Source: Delphinus delphis (taxonomy: Eukaryota; Chordata; Mammalia; Artiodactyla; Delphinidae). Taken from it: 64,000 bases of DNA. Under the pieces are notes generated by a model, which worked only from the letters and a program-made list of their open reading frames with translations, had not been told where the DNA came from and did no database searches. The stretch lies in assembly GCF_949987515.2 (NCBI RefSeq), contig NW_027192650.1:4278001-4342000 (forward strand), given 5' to 3'. Positions 11,149-23,371 of the stretch are shown here, in pieces (within the stretch, counting starts at the first letter, position 1; each line of letters begins with the position of its first letter). The position numbers and the translations under genes are program-made.

Positions 11149-12728
11149 TTGGCCAAAATGGGCGTATGCGTTTTTTCCTGAATATATTCAGGAAAAAACG
11201 CATACGCCCTTTTTGGCCAACCAAGCAAGCTTGCAAAGGAAATCTGCACTACAATGAAGTCTCACTTCCCCGCGGTCAAAAGGGCCATCTGAAAAAAGTG
11301 TAAAATCCAGAAAGGCAGGACAGGCCATGGAGAACTGGGAGCCTTGTTATGCTGATGGGCGGGATGTAAATTGCCAACAACCACTCGGGAGAAGTGTATG
11401 GTGTTTCCTGAAACATCTAAAAAACAAAGCAACAGAGCCTAGGGCACTTCCACTTATGGTCCTATAGCTTAGGGAATTTAAAATCAAAAAGACACAGCCA
11501 CCCCAAAGTTTGGAACGGCTCTGTTTACAAGAACCTCGTTTACAGTACAAGTTCAACATCGCAGAAAGTGAAAAATGGATAAAGAAGTTGTGGTATTCAC
11601 TTACAAAGCAATATCACTCAGCAATGAAATCTATGTCATCAGGCCCTTAGCAGCACAATGAGTGGATTCAGGTATGATGATTCTAACTGAAATAAGTCAC
11701 ACAGAAAAAGAAACATCATAAGATATCAGTAATACATGGAATGGAAACTTGGCTACACAGGAACTGAATTACAGAACAGAACAGGGTCTCAAATTTAGAA
11801 AACCAACTTATGCTTGCTTAAGGGTAAAGGTGAGTTGGGGTGCTGCATAAAACCAGAGATTGAAATGAGCACAGATAAAGTTCCTTAAGCCAAATATGGA
11901 ATAGACAAGAGCTACTCCTTGCTCAACGAAATGGACTCAACACCCCATATTAAACGCCTAAGAATGTACCTGACTAGTAAGTATCTTAAAACCTATGGAT
12001 TGCTATGTCTCCGAAAGAGAATCAAGCATGTGTACAGGGGCATAAACGCAGCAGTGATAGGATTGGAGAGGTTCGGTGAGCAAATGAAGACCCTTTGAAG
12101 TCATATTGCATGGTACCCATTCCACCGGTTTCAACTACCCAGGTTTAAGGTATTCTTCCTTCAGCTAAAACATGCATGTGGAACCTAGAGTATGATCAAC
12201 CATGTGAATGGGAGACGTGTTCAAATATGTCTCAGTTTTCCTCCCCTGGTACTCGGGTGCAACATTCCAGACGCTTTACTAACACTCTCCCCACTTGGAG
12301 AGTCAGTCCCTTTAACCTCCTGTTTGGCCCAGTTTGCAATTTCTGCGGAAGATGAACAGGAATAGTGAGAACCAATGAGAGGCTAGCTGGAGGTGTCTGG
12401 ACGGGCAAATTTAACTCTCATTTCCCACCAGGAAGAGGAAATAACCAAAGGCTCAGCGTGCCGTACCGGAACCAGATTAGGGCCTGAAGTCATCCTGCGG
12501 TGTTGCGGCCAGCTCAAAAGAAAGCGAGTTGAAGAAAGGAGCTCAGGGGCACTGTAATTCACAAACCTGCAGAGTTATAAATGACAGGTATCGTCCAAAA
12601 ATAGACTGAAGTAAGGCTGCCAAGAGGACTTGAAAGCGGGGCAGAATTGCAGGAAACCGATTTCAGGAGGTAGACTGGAATTGCATTGAAAGCATAGGAA
12701 AAGAGGCAGAACGTCCACAATGATGCAC
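11149..12728 (+). repeat. Satellite unit 8 (1,580 bp)
   Basis: The inverted repeat has one mismatch, the same as unit 4. It carries GGGAATTTAAAATC near 11,473. Confidence 0.9.
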
Positions 12729-14306
12729 TTGGCCAAAAAGGGCGTATGCGTTTTTTCCTGAATATATTCAGGAAAAAACGCATACGCCCTTTTTGGCCAA
12801 CCAAGCAAGCTTGCAAAGGAAATCTGCACTACAATGAAGTCTCACTTCCCCCCGGTCAAAAGGGCCATCTGAAAAAAGTGTAAAATCCAGAAAGGCAGGA
12901 CAGGCCATGGAGAACAGGGAGCCTTGTTATGCTGATGGGCGGGATGTAAATTGCCAACAACCACTCGGGAGAAGTGTATGGTGTTTCCTGAAACATCTAA
13001 AAAACAAAGCAACAGAGCCTAGGGCACTTCCACTTATGGTCCTATAGCTTAGGGAAATTAAAATCAAAAAGACACAGCCACCCCAAAGTTTGGAACGGCT
13101 CTGTTTACAAGAACCTCGTTTACAGTACAAGTTCAACATCGCAGAAAGTGAAAAATGGATAAAGAAGTTGTGGTATTCACTTACAAAGCAATATCACTCA
13201 GCAATGAAATCTATGTCATCAGGCCCTTAGCAGCACAATGAGTGGATTCAGGTATGATGATTCTAACTGAAATAAGTCACACAGAAAAAGAAACATCATA
13301 AGATATCAGTAATACACGGAATGGAACCTTGGCTACAGAGGAACTGAATTACAGAACAGAACAGGGTCTCAAATTTAGAAAACCAACTTATGCTTGCTTA
13401 AGGGTAAAGGTGAGTTGGGGTGCTGCATAAAACCAGAGATTGAAATGAGCACAGATAAAGTTCCTTAAGCCAAATATGGAATAGACAAGAGCCACTCCTT
13501 GCTCAACGAAATGGACTCAACACCGCATATTAAACGCCTAAGAATGTACCTGACTAGTAAGTATCTTAAAACCTATGGATTGCTATGTCTCCGAAAGAGA
13601 ATCAAGCATGTGTACAGGGGCATAAACGCAGCAGTGATAGTATTGGAGAGGTTCGGTGAGCAAATGAAGACCCTTTGAAGTCATATTGCATGGTACCCAT
13701 TCCACGGGTTTCAATTACCCAGGTTTTAGGTATTCTTCCTTCAGCTAACAGGCATGTGGAACCCAGAGTATGATCAACCATGTGATCGGGAGACGTGTTC
13801 AAATATGTCTCAGTTTTCCTCCCCTGGTACTCGGGTGCAACATTCCAGACGCTTTACTAACACTCTCCCCACTTGGAGAGTCAGCGCCTTTAACCTCCTG
13901 TTTGGCCCAGTTTGCAATTTCTGCGGAAGATGAACAGGAATAGCGAGAACCAATGAGAGGCTAGCTGGAGGTGTCTGGACGGGCAAATTTAACTCTCATT
14001 TCCCAACAGGAAGAGGAAATAACCAAAGGCTCAGCGTGCCGTGCCGGAACCAGATTAGGGCCTGAAGCCATCCTGCGGTGTTGCGGCCAGGTCACAAGAA
14101 AGCGAGTTGAAGAAAGGAGCTCAGGGGCACTGTAATTCACAAACCTGCAGAGTTATAAATGACAGCTATCGTCCAAAAATAGACTGAAGTACGGCTGCCA
14201 AGAGGACTTGAAAGCGGGGCAGAATTGCAGGAAACCGATTTCAGGAGGTAGACTGGAATTGCATTGAAAGCATAGGAAAAGAGGCAGAACGTCCACAATG
14301 ATGCAC
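12729..14306 (+). repeat. Satellite unit 9 (1,578 bp)
   Basis: Perfect inverted repeat. It shares the 2-bp deletion (near 13,745) and GATAGTATTGG with unit 5. Confidence 0.9.
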
Positions 14307-15886
14307 TTGGCCAAAAAGGGCGTATGCGTTTTTTCCTGAATATATTCAGGATAAAACGCATACGCCCTTTTTGGCCAACCAAGCAAGCTTGCAAAGGAAA
14401 TCTGCACTACAATGAAGTCTCACTTCCCCCCGGTCAAAAGGGCCATCTGAAAAAAGTGTAAAATCCAGAAAGGCAGGACAGGCCATGGAGAACTGGGAGC
14501 CTTGTTATGCTGATGGGTGGGATGTTAATTGCCAACAACCACTCGGGAGAAGTGTATGGTGTTTCCTGAAACATCTAAAAAACAAAGCAACAGAACCTAG
14601 GGCACTTCCACTTATGGTCCTATAGCTTAGGGAAATTAAAATCAAAAAGACACAGCCACCCCAAAGTTTGGAACGCCTCTGTTTACAAGAACCTCGTTTA
14701 CAGTACAAGTTCAACATCGCAGAAAGTGAAAAATGGATAAAGAAGTTGTGGTATTCACTTACAAAGCAATATCACTCAGCAATGAAATCTATGTCATCAG
14801 GCCCTTAGCAGCACAATGAGTGGATTCAGGTATGATGATTCTAACTGAAATAAGTCACACAGAAAAAGAAACATCATAAGATATCAGTAATACACGGAAT
14901 GGAAACTTGGCTACAGAGGAACTGAATTACAGAACAGAACAGGGTCTCAAATTTAGAAAACCAACTTATGCTTGCTTAAGGGTAAAGGTGAGTTGGGGTG
15001 CTGCATAAAACCAGAGATTGAAATGAGCACAGATAAAGTTCCTTAAGCCAAATATGGAATAGACAAGAGCCACTCCTTGCTCAACGAAATGGACTCAACA
15101 CCGCATATTAAACGCCTCAGAATGTACCTGACTAGTAAGTATCTTAAAACCTATGGATTGCTATGTCTCCGAAAGAGAATCAAGCATGTGTACAGGGGCA
15201 TAAACGCAGCAGTGATAGGATTGGAGAGGTTCGGTGAGCAAATGAAGACCCTTTGAAGTCATATTGCATGGTACCCATTCCACGGGTTTCAATTACCCAG
15301 GTTTTAGGTATTCTTCCTTCAGCTAAAACAGGCATGTGGAACCCAGAGTATGATCAACCATGTGATCGGGAGACGTGTTCAAATATGTCTCAGTTTTCGT
15401 ACCCTGGTACTCGGGTGCAACATTCCAGACGCTTTACTAACACTCTCCCCACTTGGAGAGTCAGCGCCTTTAACCTCCTGTTTGGCACAGTTTGCAATTT
15501 CTGCGGAAGATGAACAGGAATAGCGAGAACCAATGAGAGGCTAGCTGGAGGTGTCTGGACGGGCAAATTTAACTCTCATTTCCCAACAGGAAGAGGAAAT
15601 AACCAAAGGCTCAGCGTGCCGTACCGGAACCAGATTAGGGCCTGAAGCCATCCTGCGGTGTTGCGGCCAGCTCAAAAGAAAGCGAGTTGAAGAAAGGAGC
15701 TCAGGGGCACTGTAATTCACAAACCTGCAGAGTTATAAATGACAGCTATCGTCCAAAAATAGACTGAAGTAAGGCTGCCAAGAGGACTTGAAAGCGGGGC
15801 AGAATTGCAGGAAACCGATTTCAGGAGGTAGACTGGAATTGCATTGAAAGCATAGGAAAAGAGGCAGAACGTCCACAATGATGCAC
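14307..15886 (+). repeat. Satellite unit 10 (1,580 bp)
   Basis: The inverted repeat has one mismatch, shared with unit 6. Private changes are GATGTTAATTGCC near 14,521 and GCCTCAGAATG near 15,115. TTTTCGTACCCTGG near 15,396 marks a variant also seen in units 13, 15, 22 and 24. Confidence 0.9.
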
Positions 15887-17466
15887 TTGGCCAAAAAGGG
15901 CGTATGCGTTTTTTCCTGAATATATTCAGGAAAAAACGCATACGCCCTATTTGGCCAACCAAGCAAGCTTGCAAAGGAAATCTGCACTACAATGAAGTCT
16001 CACTTCCCCCCGGTCAAAAGGGCCATCTGAAAAAAGTGTAAAATCCAGAAAGGCAGGACAGGCCATGGAGAACTGGGAGCCTTGTTATGCTGATGGGCTG
16101 GATGTAAATTGCCAACAACCACTCGGGAGAAGTGTATGGTGTTTCCTGAAACATCTAAAAAACAAAGCAACAGAGCCTAGGGCACTGCCACTTATGGTCC
16201 TATAGCATAGGGAAATTAAAATCAAAAAGACACAGCCACCCCAAAGTTTGGGACGCCTCTGTTTACAAGAACCTCGTTTCCAGTACAAGTTCAACATCAC
16301 AGAAAGTGAAAAATGGATAAAGAAGTTGTGGTATTTACTTACAAAGCAATATCACTCAGCAATGAAATCTATGTCATCAGGCCCTTAGCAGCACAATGAG
16401 TGGATTCAGGTATGATGATTCTAACTGAAATAAGTCACACAGAAAAAGAAACATCATAAGATATCAGTAATACACGGAATGTAAACTTGGCTACACAGGA
16501 ACTGAATTACAGAACAGAACAGGGACTCAAATTTAGAAAACCAACTTATGCTTGCTTAAGGGGAAAGGTGAGTTGGGGTGCTGCATAAAACCAGAGATTG
16601 AAATGAGCACAGATAAAGTTCCTTAAGCCAAATATGGAATAGACAAGAGCTACTCCTTGCTCAACGAAATGGACTCAACACCCCATATTAAACGCCTAAC
16701 AATGTACCTGACTAGTAAGTATCTTAAAACCTATGGATTGCTATGTCTCCGAAAGAGAATCAAGCATGTGTACAGGGGCATAAACGCAGCAGTGATAGGA
16801 TTGGAGAGGTTCGGTGAGCAAATGAAGACCCTTTGAAGTCATATTGCATGGTACCCATTACACGGGTCTTAACTCTCCAGGTTTAAGGTATTCTTCCTTC
16901 AGCTAAAACATGCATGTGGAACCCAAGTATGATCAACCATGTGAACGGGAGACGTGTTCAAATATGTCTCAGTTTTCCTCCCCTGGTACTCGGGTGCAAC
17001 ATTCCAGACGCTTTACTAACACTCTCCCCACTTGGAGAGTCAGCGCCTTTAACCTCCTGTTTGGCCCAGTTTTGCAATTTCTGCGGAAGATGAACAGGAA
17101 TAGCGAGAACCAATGAGAGACTAGCTGGAGGTGTTTGGACGGGCAAATTTAACTCTCATTTCCCACCAGGAAGAGGAAATAACCAAAGGCTCAGCGTGCC
17201 GTGCCGGAACCAGATTAGGGCCTGAAGCCATCCTGCGGTGTTGCGGCCAGGTCACAAGAAAGCAAGTTGAAGAAAGGAGCTCAGGGGCACTGTAATTCAC
17301 AAACCTGCAGAGTTATAAATGACAGGTATCGTCCAAAAATAGACTGAAGTAAGGCTGCCAAGAGGACTTGAAAGCGGGGCAGAATTGCAGGAAACCGATT
17401 TCAGGAGGTAGACTGGAATTGCATTGAAAGCATAGGAAAAGAGGCAGAACGTCCACAATGATGCAC
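15887..17466 (+). repeat. Satellite unit 11 (1,580 bp)
   Basis: The inverted repeat has one mismatch (CCCTATTTGG in the right arm). GATGGGCTGGATG near 16,093 is private. A 1-bp insertion gives CAGTTTTGCAATTT near 17,067, shared with unit 13. Confidence 0.9.
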
Positions 17467-19042
17467 TTGGCCAAAAAGGGCGTATGCGTTTTTTCCTGAA
17501 TATATTCAGGAAAAAACGCATACGCCCTTTTTGGCCAACCAAGCAAGCTTGCAAAGGAAATGTGCACTACAATGAAGTCTCACTTCCCCCCGGTCAAAAG
17601 GGCCATCTGAAAAAAGTGTAAAATCCAGAAAGGCAGGACAGGCCATGGAGAACTGGGAGCCTTGTTATGCTGATGGGCGGGATGTAAATTGCCAACAATC
17701 ACTCGGGAGAAGTGTATGGTGTTTCCTGAAACATCTAAAAAACAAAGCAACAGAACCTAGGGCACTTCCACTTATGGGCCTATAGCTTAGGGAAATTAAA
17801 ATCAAAAAGACACAGCCACCCCAAAGTTTGGAACGGCTCTGTTTACAAGAACCTCGTTTACAGTACAAGTTCAACATCGCAGAAAGTGAAAAATGGAAAG
17901 AAGTTGTGGTATTTACTTACAAAGCAATATCACTCAGCAATGAAATCTGTGTCATCAGGCCCTTAGCAGCACAATGAGTGGATTCAGGTATGATGATTCT
18001 AACTGAAGTAAGTCACACAGAAAAAGAAACATCATAAGATATCAGTAATACACGGAATGTAAACTTGGCTACACAGGAACTGAATTACAGAACAGAACAG
18101 GGTCTCAAATTTAGAAAACCAACTTATGCTTGCTTAAGGGTAAAGGTGAGTTGGGGTGCTGCATAAACCAGAGATTGAAATGAGCACAGATAAAGTTCCT
18201 TAAGTCAAATATGGAATAGACAAGAGCTACTCCTTGCTCAACGAAATGGACTCAACACCGCATATTAAACGCCTAAGAATGTACCTGACTAGTAAGTATC
18301 TTAAAACCTATGGATTGCTATGTCTCCGAAAGAGAATCAAGCATGTGTAAAGGGGCATAAACGCAGCAGTGATAGGATTGGAGAGGTTCGGTGAGCAAAT
18401 GAAGACCCTTTGAAGTCATATTGCGTGGTACCCATTACACGGGTCTTAACTCTCCAGGTTTAAGGTATTCTTCCTTCAGCTAAAACATGCATGTGGAACC
18501 CAAGTATGATCAACCATGTGAACGGGAGACGTGTTCAAATATGTCTCAGTTTTCCTCCCCTGTTACTCGGGTGCAACATTCCAGACGCTTTACTAACACT
18601 CTCCTGACTTGGAGAGTCAGGCCCTTTAAACTTCTGTTTGGCACAGTTTGCAATTTCTGCGGAAGATGAACAGGAATAGCGAGAACCAATGAGAGACTAG
18701 CTGGAGGTGTCTGGACGGGCAAATTTAACTCTCATTTCCCAACAGGAAGAGGAAATAACCAAAGGCTCAGCGTGCCGTACCGGAACCAGATTAGGGCCTG
18801 AAGCCATCCTGCGGTGTTGCGGCCAGGTCACAAGAAAGCGAGTTGAAGAAAGGAGCTCAGGGGCACTGTAATTCACAAACCTGCAGAGTTATAAATGACA
18901 GCTATCGTCCAAAAATAGACTGAAGTAAGGCTGCCAAGAGGACTTGAAAGCGGGGCAGAATTGCAGGAAACCGATTTCAGGAGGTAGACTGGAATTGCAT
19001 TGAAAGCATAGGAAAAGAGGCAGAACGTCCACAATGATGCAC
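17467..19042 (+). repeat. Satellite unit 12 (1,576 bp)
   Basis: Perfect inverted repeat. Small deletions shorten it: ATGGAAAGAAG near 17,893 and GCATAAACCAG near 18,162. CTCCTGACTTGGAGAG near 18,601 weakens the small hairpin. Confidence 0.9.
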
Positions 19043-20621
19043 TTGGCCAAAAAGGGCATATGCGTTTTTTCCTGAATATATTCAGGAAAAAACGCATACG
19101 CACTTTTTGGCCAACCAAGCAAGCTTGCAAAGGAAATCTGCACTACAATGAAGTCTCACTTCCCCCCGGTCAAAAGGGCCATCTGAAAAAAGTGTAAAAT
19201 CCAGAAAGGCAGGACAGGCCATGGAGAACTGGGAGCCTTGTTATGCTGATGGGCGGGATGTAAATTGCCAACAGACACTCGGGAGAAGTGTATGGTGTTT
19301 CCTGAAACATCTAAAAAACAAAGCAACAGAGCCTAGGGCACTGCCCCTTATGGTCTTATAGCTTAGGGAAATTAAAATCAAAAAGACACAGCCACCCCAA
19401 AGTTTGGGACGCCTCTGTTTACAAGAACCTCGTTTACAGTACAAGTTCAACATCGCAGAAAGTGAAAAATGGATAAAGAAGTTGTGGTATTTACTTACAA
19501 AGCAATATCACTCAGCAATGAAATCTATGTCATCAGGCCCTTAGCATCACAATGAGTGGATTCAGGTATGATGATTCTAACTGAAATAAGTCACACAGAA
19601 AAAGAAACATCATAAGATATCAGTAATACACGGAATGTAAACTTGGCTACACAGGAACTGAATTACAGAACAGAACAGGGTCTCAAATTTAGAAAACCAA
19701 CTATGCTTGCTTAAGGGTAAAGGTGAGTTGGGGTGCTGCATAAAACCAGAGATTGAAATGAGCACAGATAAAGTTCCTTAAGTCAAATATGGAATAGACA
19801 AGAGCTACTCCTTGCTCAACGAAATGGACTCAACACCGCATATTAAACGCCTAAGAATGTACCTGACTAGTAAGTATCGTAAAACCTATGGATTGCTATG
19901 TCTCCAAAAGAGAATCAAGCATGTGTACAGGGGCATAAACGCAGCAGTGATAGGATTGGAGAGGTTCGGTGAGCAAATGAAGACCCTTTGAAGTCATATT
20001 GCATGGTACCCATTCCACGGGTCTCAACTCTCCAGGTTTAAGGTATTCTTCCTTCAGCTAAAACATGCATGTGGAACCCAAGTATGATCAACCATGTGAA
20101 CGGGAGACGTGTTCAAATATGTCTCAGTTTTCGTACCCTGGTACTCGGGTGCAACATTCCAGACGCTTTACTAACACTCTCCCCACTTGGAGAGTCAGCG
20201 CCTTTAACCTCCTGTTTGGCCCAGTTTTGCAATTTCTGCGGAAGATGAACAGGAATAGCGAGAACCAATGAGAGGCTAGCTGGAGGTGTCTGGACGGGCA
20301 AATTTAACTCTCATTTCCCACCAGGAAGAGGAAATAACCAAAGGCTCAGCGTGCCGTACCGGACCCAGATTAGGGCCTGAAGCCATCCTGCGGTGTTGCG
20401 GCCAGGTCACAAGAAAGCGAGTTGAAGAAAGGAGCTCAGGGGCACTGTAATTCACAAACCTGCAGAGTTATAAATGACAGCTATCGTCCAAAAATAGACT
20501 GAAGTAAGGCTGCCAAGAGGACTTGAAAGCGGGGCAGAATTGCAGGAAACCGATTTCAGGAGGTAGACTGGAATTGCATTGAAAGCATAGGAAAAGAGGC
20601 AGACCGTCCACAATGATGCAC
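19043..20621 (+). repeat. Satellite unit 13 (1,579 bp)
   Basis: The inverted repeat has two mismatches (GGGCATATG left, CGCACTTTTT right). A 1-bp deletion gives CCAACTATGC near 19,698; the same variant is in units 18, 19, 22, 24 and 26. Confidence 0.9.
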
Positions 20622-21835
20622 TTGGCCAAAAAGGGCGTATGCGTTTTTTCCTGAATATATTCAGGAAAAAACGCATACGCCCTTTTTGGCCAACCAAGCA
20701 AGCTTGCAAAGGAAATCTGCACTACAATGAAGTCTCACTTCCCCCCAGTCAAAAGGGCCATCTGAAAAAAGTGTAAAATCCAGAAAGGCAGGACAGGCCA
20801 TGGAGAACTGGGAGCCTTGTTATGCTGATGGGCGGGATGTAAATTGCCAACAGACACTCGGGAGAAGTGTATGGTGTTTCCTGAAACATCTAAAAAACAA
20901 AGCAACAGAGCCTAGGGCACTGCCACTTATGGTCTTATAGCTTAGGGAAATTAAAATCAAAAAGACACAGCCACCCCAATGTTTGGGACGCCTCTGTTTA
21001 CAAGAACCTCGTTTACAGTACAAGTTCAACATCGCAGAAAGTGAAAAATGTATAAAGAAGTTGTGGTATTTACTTACAAAGCAATATCACTCAGCAATGA
21101 AATCTATGTCATCAGGCCCTTAGCATCACAATGAGTGGATTCAGGTATGATGATTCTAACTGAAATAAGTCACACAGAAAAAGAAACATCATAAGATATC
21201 AGTAATACCCGGAATGTAAACTTGGCTACACAGGAACTGAATTACAGAACAGAACAGGGTCTCAAATTTAGAAAACCAACTTATGCTTGCTTAAGGGTAA
21301 AGGTGAGTTGGGGTGCTGCATAAAACCAGAGATTGAAATGAGCACAGATAAAGTTCCTTAAGCCAAATATGGAATAGACAAGAGCTACTCCTTGCTCAAC
21401 GAAATGGACTCAACACCGCATATTAAACGCCTAAGAATGTACCTGACTAGTAAGTATCGTAAAACTTATGGATTGCTATGTCTCCAAAAGAGAATCAAGC
21501 ATGTGTACAGGGGCATAAACGCAGCAGTGATAGGATTGGAGAGGTTCGGTGAGCAAATGAAGACCCTTTGAAGTCATATTGCATGGTACCCATTACACGG
21601 GTCTCAACTCTCCAGGTTTAAGGTATTCTTCCTTCAGCTAAAACATGCATGTGGAACCGAAGTATGATCAACCATGTGAACGGGAGACGTGTTCAAATAT
21701 GTCTCAGTTTTCCTCCCCTGGTACTCGGGTGAAACATTCCAGACGCTTTACTAACACTCTCCTCACTTGGAGAGTCAGCGTCTTTAACCTCCTGTTTGGC
21801 CCAGTTTGCAATTTCTGCGGAAGATGAACAGGAAT
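20622..21835 (+). repeat. Satellite unit 14, truncated at 3' end
   Basis: It starts with a perfect inverted repeat and is normal to GAAGATGAACAGGAAT (ending 21,835). The last ~370 bp of the unit are missing, together with the left arm and centre of the next palindrome. Confidence 0.9.
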
Positions 21836-21863
21836 AAAAAACGCATACGCCGTTTTTGGCCAA
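21836..21863 (+). repeat. Half palindrome at a deletion junction
   Basis: Only the outer 28 nt of the right arm remain, with one substitution (CGCCGTTTTTGG). The inner 8 nt, the centre and the whole left arm are gone. There is little or no junction homology beyond an A. Confidence 0.9.
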
Positions 21864-23371
21864 CCAAGCAAGCTTGCAAAGGAAATCTGCACTACAATGA
21901 AGTCTCACTTCCCCCCTGGTCAAAAGGGCCATCTGAAAAAAGTGTAAAATCCAGAAATGCAGGACAGGACATGGAGAACTGGGAGCCTTGTTATGCTGAT
22001 GGGCGGGATGTAAATTGCCAACAGACACTCGGGAGAAGTGTATGGTGTTTCCTGAAACATCTAAAAAACAAAGCAACAGAACCTAGGGCACTTCCACTTA
22101 TGGTCCTATAGCTTAGGGAAATTAAAATCAAAAAGACACAGCCACCCCAAAGTTTGGAACGGCTCTGTTTACAAGAACCTCGTTTACAGTACAAGTTCAA
22201 CATCGCAGAAAGTGAAAAATGGATAAAGAAGTTGTGGTATTTACTTACAAAGCAATATCACTCAGCAATGAAATCTGTGTCATCAGGCCCTTAGCAGCAC
22301 AATGAGTGGATTCAGGTATGATGATTCTAACTGAAGTAAGTCACACAGAAAAAGAAACATCATAAGTTATCAGTAATACACGGAACATAAACTTGGCTAC
22401 ACAGGAACTGAATTACAGAACAGAACAGGGTCTCAAATTTAGAAAACCAACTTATTCTTGCTTAAGGGTAAAGGTGAGTTGGGGTGCTGCATAAAACCAG
22501 AGATTGAAATGAGCACAGATAAAGTTCCTTAAGTCAAATATGGAATAGACAAGAGCTACTCCTTGCTCAACGAAATGGACTCAACACCGCATATTAAACG
22601 CCTAAGAATGTACCTGACTAGTAAGTATCGTAAAACCTATGGATTGCTATGTCTCCAAAAGAGAATCAAGCATGTGTACAGGGGCATAAACGCAGCAGTG
22701 ATAGGATTGGAGAGGTTCGGTGAGCAAATGAAGACCCTTTGAAGTCATATTGCATGGTACCCATTACACGGGTCTTAACTCTCCAGGTTGAAGGTATTCT
22801 TCCTTCAGCTAAAACATGCATGTGGAACCCAAGTATGATCAACCATGTGAACGGGAGACGTGTTCAAATATGTCTCAGTTTTCGTACCCTGGTACTCGGG
22901 TGCAACATTCCAGACGCTTTACTAACACTCTCCCCACTTGGAGAGTCAGCGCCTTTAACCTCCTGTTTGGCCCAGTTTGCAATTTCTGCGGAAGATGAAC
23001 AGGAATAGCGAGAACCAATGAGAGACTAGCTGGAGGTGTCTGGTCGGGTATATTTAACTCTCATTTCCCACCAGGAAGAGGAATTAACCAAAGGCTCAGC
23101 ATGCCGGGCCGGAAACAGTTTAGGGCCTGAAGCCATCCTGCGGTGTTGCGGCCAGGTCACAAGAAAGCGAGTTGAAGAAAGGAGCTCAGGGGCACTGTAA
23201 TTCACAAACCTGCAGAGTTATAAATGACAGCTATCGTCCAAAAATAGACTGAAGTAAGGCTGCCAAGAGGACTTGAAAGCGGGGCAGAATTGCAGGAAAC
23301 CGATTTCAGGAGGTAGACTGGAATTGCATTGAAAGCATAGGAAAAGAGGCAGAACGTCCACAATGATGCAC
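21836..23371 (+). repeat. Satellite unit 15, lacking its left palindrome arm
   Basis: It begins in the right arm (AAAAAACGCATACGCC) and then continues normally. With unit 14 it spans 2,750 bp where 3,158 bp are expected, a net loss of about 408 bp. From about 22,830 it is near-identical to sequence 11,050 bp downstream. It contains TGGTCGGGTATATTTAAC near 23,041. Confidence 0.9.

Larger units (their letters stand above)
8400..14716 (+). repeat. Four-unit block, copy B (6,317 bp)
   Basis: Second copy, directly abutting copy A. It ends near 14,716, where unit 10 reads CATCGCAGAAAG and GTGGTATTCAC instead of unit 6's CATCACAG and GTTGTATTTAC. Identity by eye is above 99.5%, far above the identity between neighbouring units, so the duplication is recent relative to the array. 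Confidence 0.85.

Noticed and set aside
21693..22076. 127-residue minus-strand frame and an overlapping 101-residue plus-strand frame
   Set aside because: Both are created by the 408-bp deletion that fuses units 14 and 15; they overlap on opposite strands and have no recognisable product.
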